64,000 nt of DNA from Rathayibacter oskolensis. Its GTDB lineage: Bacteria; Actinomycetota; Actinomycetes; Actinomycetales; Microbacteriaceae. A model generated the notes under the pieces. It did not search any database, was not told the origin of the DNA, and was given only the letters and a program-made list of their open reading frames with translations. The stretch is from assembly GCF_900177245.1 (NCBI RefSeq), contig NZ_FXBM01000002.1, forward strand, positions 682,001 through 746,000, given 5' to 3'. Shown one piece after another: positions 10,792 through 18,389 of the stretch. A program made the translations under genes and the position numbers. Numbering within the stretch: the first letter of the stretch is position 1; every line of letters starts with the position of its first letter.

Positions 10792-11155
10792 GGAGCGGTC
10801 GTCCTTTCGGCACGGCGGGGCCGTGGCGGTGCAGTGGGGGAGGGTGGCGAGAGCCTCGCGACGAGCGCGCGATCCCCTGGTGCATGGTACGTGACGCACC
10901 CCCTCCCGAGGCGTCCTCCCGCAGGACGAGATGCGAGGTGGCGGAGGATGCACAGCTGCTCGGGCCGGGCGTCGGAGGCGGCGTGTCGCGAGCCGGATCC
11001 GGCGCTGTGCGAAGACCGAGACGGGGCTCCGCCACGGACGATGCATCCGTATCGTGGGGGATGCGTCCCTCGCGCAGGACGCGGCAACGCACCCCGCACC
11101 ATGCGCCGGTCCCGGGGCCCCCGGGACGGTCGGATCCGGCAGAAAGCACACCACC
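10792..11155. other. 364-bp divergent intergenic region between PBP copy 2 and cysK
   Basis: No gene is visible. Weak -10-like boxes are TACCAT on the minus strand (10884-10889) and TATCGT on the plus strand (11050-11055), neither with a convincing -35. An inverted repeat GGTGC...GCACC spans 10879-10900. An 8-bp stem GTCCCGGG/CCCGGGAC (11109-11127) lies in the probable cysK leader. The ribosome site ahead of cysK (AGAAAG) is weak. Confidence 0.35.
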
Positions 11156-12091
11156 ATGGCACGCATCTACGACGACGTGACGCAGCTCGTCGGCAACACC
11201 CCTCTCGTCCGCATCAACCGCCTCGAGGGCGCCGAGTCCGCGACGGTGCTCGCGAAGCTCGAGTTCTACAACCCCGCGAACAGCGTGAAGGACCGCATCG
11301 GCGTCGCGATCATCGACGCCGCCGAGGCCTCGGGCGAGCTGCCGCCGGGCGGCACGATCGTCGAGGGGACCAGCGGCAACACGGGGATCGCGCTCGCTCT
11401 GGTCGGTGCGGCCCGCGGCTACAAGGTCGTGCTGACCATGCCCGAGTCGATGTCCGTGGAGCGGCGGGTCCTGCTGCGCGCCTACGGAGCCGAGATCGTG
11501 CTGACGCCGCCCGGCGAGGGCATGCGCGGCGCGGTCGAGAGGGCGCAGGCCATCGTCGCCGAGACTCCGGGCGCGATCCTCGCCCGCCAGTTCGAGAACG
11601 CCGCGAACCCCGAGGTCCACCGCCGGACGACGGCGGAGGAGATCTGGAACGACACCGACGGTGAGGTCGACGTCTTCGTCGCCGGCATCGGCACGGGAGG
11701 AACCATCACCGGCGTCGGGCAGGTCCTCAAGGACCGCAAGCCCGGTGTGCAGATCATCGGCGTCGAGCCGATCGACTCGCCGCTGCTCACGCAGGGGACC
11801 GCCGGACCGCACAAGATCCAGGGGATCGGCGCGAACTTCGTGCCCGCCATCCTCGATCGCGACGTCTACGACGAGATCATCGACGTGACGCTCGACGACT
11901 CGGTGCGCGTGGCCCGCGATCTCGCGGCCCGGGAGGGGATCCTCGGAGGCATCTCCTCCGGCTCGATCATGTGGGCGGCCCTCGAGGTGGCCAAGCGCCC
12001 CGAGAACGCCGGCAAGACCATCGTCGCGATCGTCTGCGACTTCGGCGAGCGCTACATCTCGACCGTCCTCTACGAGGACCTCCGCAGCTGA
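11156..12091 (+). CDS. cysK: Cysteine synthase A (O-acetylserine sulfhydrylase)
   Basis: A 311-residue PLP enzyme making L-cysteine from O-acetylserine and sulfide in the cytoplasm. The N-terminus ([16 protein letters not shown]), the PLP lysine Lys45 in NSVKDR, the substrate loop EGTSGNTG and the phosphate-binding GTGGTITG are all in place, and the length is standard. The ATG at 11156 is chosen because everything upstream in frame is unlike the family. cysE, which supplies the O-acetylserine, follows directly; their products form the cysteine synthase complex in other bacteria. Confidence 0.96.
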   Translation: MARIYDDVTQLVGNTPLVRINRLEGAESATVLAKLEFYNPANSVKDRIGVAIIDAAEASGELPPGGTIVEGTSGNTGIALALVGAARGYKVVLTMPESMSVERRVLLRAYGAEIVLTPPGEGMRGAVERAQAIVAETPGAILARQFENAANPEVHRRTTAEEIWNDTDGEVDVFVAGIGTGGTITGVGQVLKDRKPGVQIIGVEPIDSPLLTQGTAGPHKIQGIGANFVPAILDRDVYDEIIDVTLDDSVRVARDLAAREGILGGISSGSIMWAALEVAKRPENAGKTIVAIVCDFGERYISTVLYEDLRS

Positions 12092-12126
12092 GCGCCGCGA
12101 CACCCGCTCCCGGCGTCCTCGCCCGG

Positions 12127-12690
12127 ATGCGGGAGGACGTCCGCACCGCGCGCCGACGCGACCCGGCGGCGCGCGGTGCGGCCGAGGTCGTGCTCGCCTA
12201 CCCGGGCCTGCACGCCGTCTGGGTGCACCGCGTCGCGCACGCCTGGTGGCGTCGCGGTCTGCACCTGCCCGCCCGGCTCCTCGCTCAGGCGGCGCGCGCG
12301 GCCACGGGGGTCGAGATCCACCCGGGAGCCGTCATCGGCCGGCGCCTCTTCATCGACCACGGCATGGGAGTCGTGATCGGAGAGACGGCGCGCATCGGCG
12401 ACGACTGCATGCTGTACCACGGCGTCACCCTGGGCGGGAAGTCGACCCGGCGCGAGCGGAGGCACCCGACGATCGGCGATCGCGTGGTCATCGGAGCGGG
12501 CGCCGTCGTCCTCGGGCCGGTCGTCCTCGGCTCCGACGTCAGCGTCGGCGCCAACGCGGTCGTCGTCAAGGACGCACCCGATGGCGCTGTGCTCGTCGGC
12601 ATCCCGGCGCGCGACCTGCGAGCGCTCGGTCGTGCGGACAGCGCGCTCGCCGATCCCGACTTCTGGATCGACCCCGCGATCCACATCTAG
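12127..12690 (+). CDS. cysE: Serine O-acetyltransferase
   Basis: Acetylates serine with acetyl-CoA, the first step of cysteine synthesis. N-terminal helices ([16 protein letters not shown]) precede a left-handed beta-helix of hexapeptide repeats ([26 protein letters not shown]), as in short bacterial CysE proteins. The ATG at 12127 gives 187 residues but has no ribosome site. A CTG at 12088, overlapping the cysK stop as CTGA and preceded 8 nt upstream by GAGGA, would add 13 residues including GVLAR, which fits the family N-terminus. Coupling to cysK is therefore plausible. Confidence 0.92.
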   Translation: MREDVRTARRRDPAARGAAEVVLAYPGLHAVWVHRVAHAWWRRGLHLPARLLAQAARAATGVEIHPGAVIGRRLFIDHGMGVVIGETARIGDDCMLYHGVTLGGKSTRRERRHPTIGDRVVIGAGAVVLGPVVLGSDVSVGANAVVVKDAPDGAVLVGIPARDLRALGRADSALADPDFWIDPAIHI

Positions 12691-12709
12691 GGCGGGCCGG
12701 GATCGATCC

Positions 12710-14170
12710 CTACGAGCCGTGCGCGATGGTGCGCGGCGCGCTCTTGATCGTCGCGAAGGCGTCGAGCGCGTGCGCGCGCGTCTCCTTCAGATCGAGGATC
12801 GGCGCCGGGTAGTCCCCGCCCTCAGGAGTCAGCGTGTCGCCGAGCGTCCACGGCTCGTGGACGGCGGAGCCGCCGACAGCGCCGAGCTCGGGGACGTTCA
12901 GGCGGATGTAGTCGCCGTCGGGATCGAACTTCTTCGACTGCGTCACCGGATTGAACACCCGGAAGTAGGGGGAGGCGTCGGCTCCCGATCCGGCCACCCA
13001 CTGCCAGTTCGCGGCGTTGCTCGCCGGGTCCGCGTCCACCAGCGTGTCCCAGAACCAGCTCTCGCCGATCCGCCAGTCGACCAGCATGTTCTTGATGAGG
13101 AACGACGCCGTGACCATGCGCACCCGGTTGTGCATGTAGCCGGTTCGCCAGAGCTCGCGCATCCCGGCGTCGACGAGCGGATAGCCGGTGCGTCCCTGGT
13201 GCCACGCCTCGAGCTCCTCCTCGTGCGGCTCACCCCACGGGAACGAGTCGAAGCGCGTGTCGAAGTTCGCGGTCGCGAGGTCGGGCCAGTGGAAGAGCAG
13301 GTGGTAGCAGAACTCGCGCCACAGCACCTCGGAGGCGAAGCGCTCGCCTCCCTCGCCGCGGTGCGTGCCGTCCCTGTGCGCCTCCTCGACCGCGTGCCAC
13401 ACCTGGAACGGGCTGATCTCGCCCCAGCGCAGGTGCGCCGAGAGGTTCGAGGTCGCGTCCTGGGCCGGGCGGTCCCGGCCGTCGGCGTACTCGTCGAGCT
13501 GCTCGGCGATGAAGGCGCGCAGGCGCTTCGCGGCGGCCTTCTCGCCCGGCTCCCAGCGCTCGCGGAGCCCGCCCGCCCAGTCGGGTCGCGTCGGCAGCAG
13601 CTCCCAGTCGGCCAGGTCGTCGGAGGCGGCTCGCCCGGTCCAGCCGTCGATCGTGCGCGGGCGGGGGAGCGGCGCCCGCGGAGCGTCGCGGTTCCGGCAC
13701 GCTCGGGCGAAGGGCGTGTAGACCGAGTAGGGGCCACCGCTGCCGGTCTGGACGGTCCACGGCTCGAAGAGCAGCGAACCCTGGTGGCTCTCGGCCTCGA
13801 TGCCGCGCGCCCGGAGCTGCTCCTTGACCGCGGTGTCCACGGCCCTCTCCGCCCCCCCGTACCGGCGGTTCCAGTGCACGGCACCGGCGCCGATCTCCTC
13901 GGCGAGCTGCAGGACCACGGCCTCGCCCGGCCCGCGGCGCAGGAGGAGCGACGCCCCGTGGTCCTCGAGGTCGGCCGCGAGGGCCGTGAGGCTCCCGTGC
14001 AGCCACCAGCGCGCTGCGGCCCCGAGCGGTCGGATGCCCGCCGACTCGTCGTCGAGGACGTAGCAGACGGCGACCGGGCCGTCCCGGTCGATCGCGGCGC
14101 GGAGGGCGGGGTTGTCGGCCAGTCGCAGATCGTCGCGGAGCCAGACGAGAGTGGGGGAGGAGGAGCTCAT
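12710..14170 (-). CDS. phr: Deoxyribodipyrimidine photolyase (class I CPD type)
   Basis: A 486-residue light-driven repair enzyme that splits cyclobutane pyrimidine dimers using FADH and an antenna chromophore. The N-terminal alpha/beta antenna domain starts LVWLRDDLRLADNPAL. The helical FAD domain carries WREFCYHLLFHWP, GYPLVDAGMRELWRTGYMHN and the signature ASNAANWQWVAGSG. These fit class I CPD photolyase better than a cryptochrome, though function is not proven. It is convergent with cysE (19 nt apart) and lies 78 nt downstream of the marR gene on the same strand, so the two could share a transcript. Confidence 0.93.
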   Translation of the reverse strand: MSSSSPTLVWLRDDLRLADNPALRAAIDRDGPVAVCYVLDDESAGIRPLGAAARWWLHGSLTALAADLEDHGASLLLRRGPGEAVVLQLAEEIGAGAVHWNRRYGGAERAVDTAVKEQLRARGIEAESHQGSLLFEPWTVQTGSGGPYSVYTPFARACRNRDAPRAPLPRPRTIDGWTGRAASDDLADWELLPTRPDWAGGLRERWEPGEKAAAKRLRAFIAEQLDEYADGRDRPAQDATSNLSAHLRWGEISPFQVWHAVEEAHRDGTHRGEGGERFASEVLWREFCYHLLFHWPDLATANFDTRFDSFPWGEPHEEELEAWHQGRTGYPLVDAGMRELWRTGYMHNRVRMVTASFLIKNMLVDWRIGESWFWDTLVDADPASNAANWQWVAGSGADASPYFRVFNPVTQSKKFDPDGDYIRLNVPELGAVGGSAVHEPWTLGDTLTPEGGDYPAPILDLKETRAHALDAFATIKSAPRTIAHGS

Positions 14171-14248
14171 GGTCCGTCCATGATCCGCGAGGGCCGCGCC
14201 GGGGCGAAGACCTGGCCGCGACGGCCGGTGCGTGCTAGCGGAGGCGGG

Positions 14249-14689
14249 TCACTCCGGCCCGACGCGCTCGCGCAGCTTGTCGCAGAGGGCGGTGAGCTGG
14301 GCGAGCTCGTCGTCGTCCAGGGCCGAGCCCACCTGCTCCGAGATCGTCTCCATGTGGGTGAGGGCCACGCGGCGGAAGAGGTCGTAGCCCTCGTCGGTGA
14401 TCGCGATCACTGTGCCCCGCGCGTCGGAGGGGTCCTCGCTCTTGACCACGAAGCCACGGCTGACGAGCCGGTCGATCAGGCGGCTCACGCTGGGCTGCGT
14501 GAGGAGCACGTGCTTGTTGAGGTCGCGGAGGCGGGCGCGACGGTCGGGCTGCCGCGTCAGGTTGAAGAGCACGTCGTACTCGTTGAGCGAGATCTCCTTC
14601 GAGGGGAACTCGGTGCTCAGCGTCCTCATGATGTGGACCTGGGCGCGGAAGAGCGACTCCCAGGCGGCCACCGCACGTCTCGACGCCAC
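14249..14689 (-). CDS. MarR family transcriptional regulator
   Basis: A 146-residue winged-helix protein. RDLNKHVLLTQPSVSRLIDRLVSRGFV is the recognition region, followed by the wing (SDARGTVIAITDEGYDLF) and the dimer helices. Its GTG start has a strong GGAGGAGG 4 nt upstream. The effector and targets are unknown; photolyase downstream and its own promoter are candidates. A promoter-like sequence lies about 205 nt upstream, which implies a long leader containing the hairpin at 14789-14820. Confidence 0.9.
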   Translation of the reverse strand: MASRRAVAAWESLFRAQVHIMRTLSTEFPSKEISLNEYDVLFNLTRQPDRRARLRDLNKHVLLTQPSVSRLIDRLVSRGFVVKSEDPSDARGTVIAITDEGYDLFRRVALTHMETISEQVGSALDDDELAQLTALCDKLRERVGPE

Positions 14690-14788
14690 GCGTCCTCCTC
14701 CGTCCCGTCCGGGACTGTCCCGTTCAGGATAGGGCGTCCTTCAGCTCGGGGTTCGCGCATCGGAGGTGTCGCCTCCTGGAAACGACAG

Positions 14789-14820
14789 AAGGCCGGCCGC
14801 TGAGGCGAGCGGCCGGCCTT
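14789..14820. terminator. Perfect 13-bp hairpin in the marR leader region
   Basis: AAGGCCGGCCGCT and AGCGGCCGGCCTT pair exactly around a 6-nt loop (GAGGCG). On the minus strand it lies between the promoter-like site at 14895-14922 and marR, followed by CTGTCGTTTCC, so it could be an attenuator. On the plus strand no gene feeds into it. Confidence 0.6.
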
Positions 14821-14894
14821 CATTCCCTTGCACCAAGAGTGTCCTGCAATCACATTCGCGCTTCGTCGCCACAGCAAACGACTAACGCTCTAGA

Positions 14895-14922
14895 ACTATA
14901 TAACGGATGGGTAACGCCGCAA
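14895..14922 (-). promoter_or_regulatory. Putative promoter/operator for marR
   Basis: On the minus strand: -35 TTGCGG (14917-14922), 16-nt spacer, -10 TATAGT (14895-14900). The segment is unusually AT-rich for this window. TCTAGA (14890-14895) overlaps the -10 and is itself palindromic, so it could be an autoregulatory MarR site. Confidence 0.4.
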
Positions 14923-14992
14923 GCCCCGATTTCCTGGGACCTCCCTGAGCGCCCTCCGGTGCTCTCTGCGACCCCGACTTCGAAGGGGGATC

Positions 14993-15033
14993 GGTCCCGA
15001 TACGCCGCCCGCGGCCGCTACTCGACCAGCAGG
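14993..15033. repeat. Dispersed palindromic intergenic element, copy 2
   Basis: Starts GGTCCCGATACGCC, has a GCCCGCGGC core and ends CTACTCGACCAGCAGG. This is the reverse-orientation counterpart of the copies at 5323 and 52163 and parallels the one at 25747. Confidence 0.65.
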
Positions 15034-15088
15034 AACGTGCCGGCGCAGCCGCACCTACAGCAGGGAACGTGCCGGCGGAGCCGCACCT
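15027..15088. repeat. 30/31-bp direct tandem repeat
   Basis: Two adjacent units (15027-15056 and 15058-15088) share CAGCAGG, then ACGTGCCGGCG and AGCCGCACCT, differing by one inserted G and one substitution. The unit begins with the last bases of the palindromic element, as if its edge had been duplicated. Confidence 0.7.
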
Positions 15089-15123
15089 TTTCCCGAGCGC
15101 GGTGCGGACGACTCCCCACCCTG

Positions 15124-15369
15124 CGGAAGGCGATCAGGTGAAAACGCGTGCCAGCGTTTTCACCGAGCCGAACGCACCCCGCTCTGCGAGACGCGCCCCC
15201 GTTTCCGAGCCGACCGCGGCGGAGCGAGCGCGAGCGCTCGCGCACCCCGCGGAAGGCGATCAGGTGAAAACGCGTGCCAGCGTTTTCACCGAGCCGAACG
15301 CACCCCGCTCTGCGAAACCCGACCCCGTTCCGAGCCGACCGCGGCGGAGCGAGCGCAAGCGCTCGCGCA
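15124..15369. repeat. 126-bp tandem duplication with two identical 11-bp hairpins
   Basis: Units start at 15124 and 15250 (both CGGAAGGCGATCAGG). Each holds a perfect stem GGTGAAAACGC/GCGTTTTCACC with loop GTGCCA (15137-15164 and 15263-15290), and each ends with a GCGAGCGC...GCGCTCGC inverted repeat. They differ by a few substitutions and a 1-nt indel. No coding sequence is credible here. The hairpins could end transcription from the regulator gene at 15380-16087. With the two features above, they fill most of the 690-bp gap between genes. Confidence 0.75.
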
Positions 15370-15379
15370 GCAATTCAAC

Positions 15380-16087
15380 TCAGAACAGGTCCGGGCTCGG
15401 CGTCGACGCGTAGCGGATCGCGACGTCGGCGTGGCGGTCGAAGCGGTAGCCGACTCCGCGGACGGTGCGGACGATGTCCTCGTAGCGGCCGAGCTTGGCG
15501 CGGAGGCGGCGGACGTGGACGTCGATGGTGCGCTCGTTGGGCGCGTCGTCGTCGGCGGCTCCCCAGAGGGAGGCGATCAGCTCGGCGCGCTCGATCGTGC
15601 GGCCCTCGCGGAGCACGAGGTACTGCAGGAGCTCGAACTCCTTGTAGGTGAGCGCGGTGGTCTCGTCGTCGAGGATGACGCGCTTGCGCGAGATGTCGAT
15701 GACGACTCCTCCGGGGGCGCTGTCGAGGTCGGGCTCGGAGTCGGCGCGGCGTCGGGCGACGGCGGCCGGGTCCTGGAGGGCGAGGCGGACGACGTCGACG
15801 TCGCGCCCGCCGGCGCCCTGGGGGGCGAGGGCGACCGAGGCGTAGGTCTCGGCGTCGGGGGCGAGGAGAGCCGTGACGCGCTTGAGCTCCTCGACGAGCC
15901 GGCCGAGGTCGACTCCGGCGGCGCGGGCCTTGGCCTCGTCGATGCCGACGTAGAGGGCGAAGCCGCGGGCCTCGGTGCCCTGCGGCACGGCGCGCAGGCG
16001 CGGGGCGGCGGGGGCAGGCTGCGGTGCGGCCTGGAGGCGGGGGGTCTCGTGGGCGGTGGGTGCGGTGCGGGCGTGGAGGAGGGTCAT
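15380..16087 (-). CDS. OmpR-type winged-helix regulator lacking a receiver domain
   Basis: A 235-residue DNA-binding protein. The C-terminal 100 residues are a clear OmpR/PhoB winged helix (LTYKEFELLQYLVLREGRTI, NERTIDVHVRRLRAKLG, IVRTVRGVGYRF). The N-terminal half has an Ala/Pro-rich start and a small alpha/beta segment (FALYVGIDEAKARAAGVDLG) with no phosphorylatable Asp pocket. It is therefore not a classical response regulator, and its signal is unknown. AAGGA precedes the ATG at 16087 by 8 nt. A 33-codon leaderless ORF lies 212 nt upstream on the same strand and may control it. Confidence 0.88.
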   Translation of the reverse strand: MTLLHARTAPTAHETPRLQAAPQPAPAAPRLRAVPQGTEARGFALYVGIDEAKARAAGVDLGRLVEELKRVTALLAPDAETYASVALAPQGAGGRDVDVVRLALQDPAAVARRRADSEPDLDSAPGGVVIDISRKRVILDDETTALTYKEFELLQYLVLREGRTIERAELIASLWGAADDDAPNERTIDVHVRRLRAKLGRYEDIVRTVRGVGYRFDRHADVAIRYASTPSPDLF

Positions 16088-16299
16088 GACGAATCCTTGG
16101 GGTGTTCGGATCCGGGACGGGTGTCCGGGGAGCGGATCCGGGTGTGCGCGAGTGCGGTCCGCACGAGGCGGTCCGGCGGTGTCGGACGGAGTGTCCGAGG
16201 GATCCGTCGCGCCTGCGACGCCCGTCCGATCACGGGGATCGGTCCAATCAGGAGGATCGGGGGGCGGAGGCTGTGCGGGGATCCGGCGAGGTCAGTGCC

Positions 16300-16401
16300 T
16301 CAAGCACACATTCGACAACACATGACGAGGCCACGGGCCATCATCATGTCGGCATTCCCGGAAGCCTCGAAGGAGGTCAGGGCGTGCAGGTTGTCAGTCA
16401 T
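16300..16401 (-). CDS. Leaderless 33-residue ORF with C-terminal Cys cluster (putative leader peptide)
   Basis: A short ORF starting MTDNLHAL and ending VMCCRMCA, with TGA at 16300-16302. Its ATG lies 5 nt behind a TACTAT box, so the mRNA would begin at or near the A of ATG with no ribosome site. The run MMM and the CC..C cluster just before the stop recall cysteine-responsive attenuation peptides described in actinobacteria. It is not adjacent to a known sulfur gene; the next gene downstream is the winged-helix regulator. Translation and an attenuator role are inferred; small stems (CCGAT...ATCGG, CGTCGC...GCGACG) follow in the 212-nt spacer. Confidence 0.55.
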   Translation of the reverse strand: MTDNLHALTSFEASGNADMMMARGLVMCCRMCA

Positions 16402-16406
16402 GATCG

Positions 16407-16438
16407 ATAGTAAAGCCGACCGGAGCGGAGCACGTCAA
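16407..16438 (-). promoter_or_regulatory. Promoter for the leaderless leader ORF
   Basis: Minus strand: -35 TTGACG (16433-16438) and -10 TACTAT (16407-16412, 20-nt spacer) or TTTACT (16409-16414, 18-nt spacer). It drives toward the ATG at 16401 and then the winged-helix gene. Confidence 0.6.
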
Positions 16439-16501
16439 CCGATTTCCGCGCACCGGGGGAGGATGCGCGGTCTCGGCGGTCGGCGGACGGCGTCCGCCGG
16501 C

Positions 16502-17137
16502 TCAGCCCGCGAGCCCGTACAGGCGGTCGCCGGCGTCGCCCAGTCCGGGCACGATGTAGCCGAGCTCGTTGAGCCGCTCGTCGAGCGAACCGAGCACGAT
16601 CGTGACGTCGCGGTCGCCGAACGCCTTCTCGACGGCGGCGAGTCCCTCGGGGGCCGCCAGGAGGCAGACGGCCGTGACGTCGACGGCTCCGCGGTCGAAG
16701 AGGAACTGGATCGCCGCGATGAGGGAGCCTCCGGTGGCGAGCATCGGGTCGAGCACGAAGCACTGGCGGTTCGAGAGGTCCTCGGGGAGGCGCTCGGCGT
16801 AGGTGGTCGGCTCGAGGGTCTCCTCGTTGCGCGCCATCCCGAGGAATCCGACCTCGGCGGTGGGGATCAGCTTGACCATGCCCTCGAGCATCCCGAGACC
16901 GGCGCGGAGGATCGGGACGACGAGCGGCTGCGGGTCGCTGAGCGCCAGCCCGGTGGTCGTCGTCACCGGCGTCTCGATCGTGACGGGCCTCGTGCGGACC
17001 CCGCGGGTCGCCTCGTACGCGAGCAGGGTCATCAGCTCCTCGGCGAGCTGACGGAACGTGGGGGAGGGGGTGCGCTTGTCGCGCAGCACGGTGAGCTTGT
17101 GCGTGATCAGCGGGTGGTCGGCTACGTGGACGCGCAT
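16502..17137 (-). CDS. upp: Uracil phosphoribosyltransferase
   Basis: A 211-residue pyrimidine-salvage enzyme joining uracil and PRPP to give UMP. It starts [20 protein letters not shown], has [12 protein letters not shown], the PRPP loop [14 protein letters not shown] and the uracil-binding end [19 protein letters not shown], all standard. The ATG lies 6 nt after TAGATT with no ribosome site, so the gene is probably leaderless. It diverges from tadA, 54 nt away. Confidence 0.97.
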   Translation of the reverse strand: MRVHVADHPLITHKLTVLRDKRTPSPTFRQLAEELMTLLAYEATRGVRTRPVTIETPVTTTTGLALSDPQPLVVPILRAGLGMLEGMVKLIPTAEVGFLGMARNEETLEPTTYAERLPEDLSNRQCFVLDPMLATGGSLIAAIQFLFDRGAVDVTAVCLLAAPEGLAAVEKAFGDRDVTIVLGSLDERLNELGYIVPGLGDAGDRLYGLAG

Positions 17138-17191
17138 AAGCTCAATCTACTTGCTGGCCGGAGGGCGGCCGGAGCCGGGAGGAGTGGCGCG

Positions 17192-17668
17192 ATGCGCGAG
17201 AGCGACCTGCGCCTCCCCGCCGGATCGGACGGCTGGATGCGGTCGGCGCTCGAGGAGGCGCGGCGCGCCGAGGAGTGGGGCGACGTGCCGGTCGGCGCGG
17301 TGGTCGTCGACGCCGACGGAGTCGTCATCGGCCGCGGCCGCAACGAGCGCGAGCTGCACCGCGACCCGACGGCGCACGCCGAGATCGTGGCCCTGCGCGA
17401 GGCCGCCGCGGCTCGAGCCGACTGGCAGCTGAACGGCTGCACCCTCGTCGTCACCCTCGAGCCCTGCCCGATGTGCGCGGGCGCGATCCTCGCCGCGCGG
17501 ATCGAGCGCGTCGTCTTCGGAGCGTGGGACGAGAAGGCGGGGGCGGCCGGATCGGTGCACGACCTCCTCCGCGATCGCCGGCACAACCACGTGGTCGAGG
17601 TCTACCCCGGGGTGCGGGCCGAGGAGAGCACGCGTCTGCTCGTCGACTTCTTCGCGGCGCGGCGCTGA
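17192..17668 (+). CDS. tadA: tRNA-specific adenosine deaminase
   Basis: A 158-residue zinc deaminase that converts A34 to inosine in the tRNA-Arg(ACG) anticodon. Zinc ligands and the proton shuttle are visible: His62 and Glu64 in AHAEIVAL, Cys92 and Cys95 in EPCPMCAGAI. The C-terminal SVHDLLRDRRHNHVVEV segment is typical. The ATG at 17192 follows GGGAGGAG. A shared hairpin separates it from the convergent amidotransferase gene. Confidence 0.94.
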   Translation: MRESDLRLPAGSDGWMRSALEEARRAEEWGDVPVGAVVVDADGVVIGRGRNERELHRDPTAHAEIVALREAAAARADWQLNGCTLVVTLEPCPMCAGAILAARIERVVFGAWDEKAGAAGSVHDLLRDRRHNHVVEVYPGVRAEESTRLLVDFFAARR

Positions 17669-17690
17669 CGGTCGGGTCGCTCCCCGACCG
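17669..17690. terminator. Hairpin between convergent tadA and amidotransferase genes
   Basis: An 8-bp perfect stem CGGTCGGG/CCCGACCG with a 6-nt loop fills most of the 27-nt gap between the two stop codons. There is no T-run; it is probably bidirectional. Confidence 0.55.
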
Positions 17691-17695
17691 GGAGG

Positions 17696-18388
17696 TCAGT
17701 GCTGAGCGCGGACCCACTCCGCCAGCGCGAGCTCGGTCGCGTCGCGCATGCGCGCGAACCGACCCTCGCGGACGTCCTCCTCGAGCGTCTCGGGCCGGTA
17801 GCCCGCCTCGGCGGCGTACTCGGCGTCACCCTCGAGCCAGCGCGACGCCATGGCGCCGGTGAGCTCGGGATGGAACTGCACTCCGAGCAGCCAGTCGCCG
17901 ACCGCGAACGCCTCGACGGCGTACGACTCGGAGGAGGCGAGCAGGGTGGCGCCCCCGGGGAGGGCGAACGTGTCGCCGTGCCACTGCATGACCTCGACGT
18001 CGGCGAAGTGGCGGAGCGGAGAGCGCATCCCCTCCTCCGTCGGCCGGATCGTGCGGAACCCGACCTCTCTGGTGGGCCCCGCGTAGACGCGCTCGCCGAG
18101 GGCGGAGGCGAGCAGCTGCGCCCCGAAGCAGACACCGAGCGTCGGCCGGCGCAGGTGCAGCCGATCCTGGAGCAGGGCGATCTCGGGCGAGATGAAGGGG
18201 TGGTGGACGGTCTCGTAGACGCCGGCGCTCGAGCCGAGGGTGACGACGAGGTCGGGATCGACGATGTCGACGGCGCCGAGGTCCGTTCCGGCCACGACCT
18301 CCACGTCGAAGCCCAGCGCTCGCAGGATCGGGTCGAGGACGCCGAGTCCGGCGCCCCGCTCGTTGACGATCGCGAGTGCGCGCGGCAC
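17696..18388 (-). CDS. Class I glutamine amidotransferase-like protein
   Basis: A 230-residue stand-alone GATase resembling the amidotransferase half of GMP synthase. Nucleophile Cys87 sits in GVCFGAQ, with His173 and Glu175 in VQFHPE completing the triad. Members of this stand-alone group transfer glutamine nitrogen or hydrolyse gamma-glutamyl compounds; the acceptor is not evident. The GTG start comes 1 nt after the stop of the CDF transporter gene, so the two are translationally coupled. Confidence 0.88.
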   Translation of the reverse strand: MPRALAIVNERGAGLGVLDPILRALGFDVEVVAGTDLGAVDIVDPDLVVTLGSSAGVYETVHHPFISPEIALLQDRLHLRRPTLGVCFGAQLLASALGERVYAGPTREVGFRTIRPTEEGMRSPLRHFADVEVMQWHGDTFALPGGATLLASSESYAVEAFAVGDWLLGVQFHPELTGAMASRWLEGDAEYAAEAGYRPETLEEDVREGRFARMRDATELALAEWVRAQH

Positions 18389-18389
18389 G

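Noticed and set aside
6151-11664. A 1837-codon open frame on the plus strand
   Set aside because: It runs antisense to both PBP genes and into cysK in another frame; composition is Arg/Asp/Val-rich with no domain. Such shadows are expected in DNA this GC-rich.
8318-12103. A 1261-codon open frame on the minus strand
   Set aside because: Frame-shifted shadow of PBP copy 2 and the antisense of cysK; Arg/His/Gly-rich without family features.
12699-12710. GGGATCGATCCC palindrome after cysE as terminator
   Set aside because: Only four pairs around a four-base loop, no T-run, and it overlaps the phr stop; too weak to call.
15027-15369. CRISPR array
   Set aside because: Only two units of each repeat, spacers are themselves duplicated, and no cas gene is present.
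15089-15413. Plus-strand open frames (about 75-125 codons) in the repeat region
   Set aside because: They read through the duplicated hairpins, have no ribosome site and show no similarity to known proteins; repeats explain the openness.
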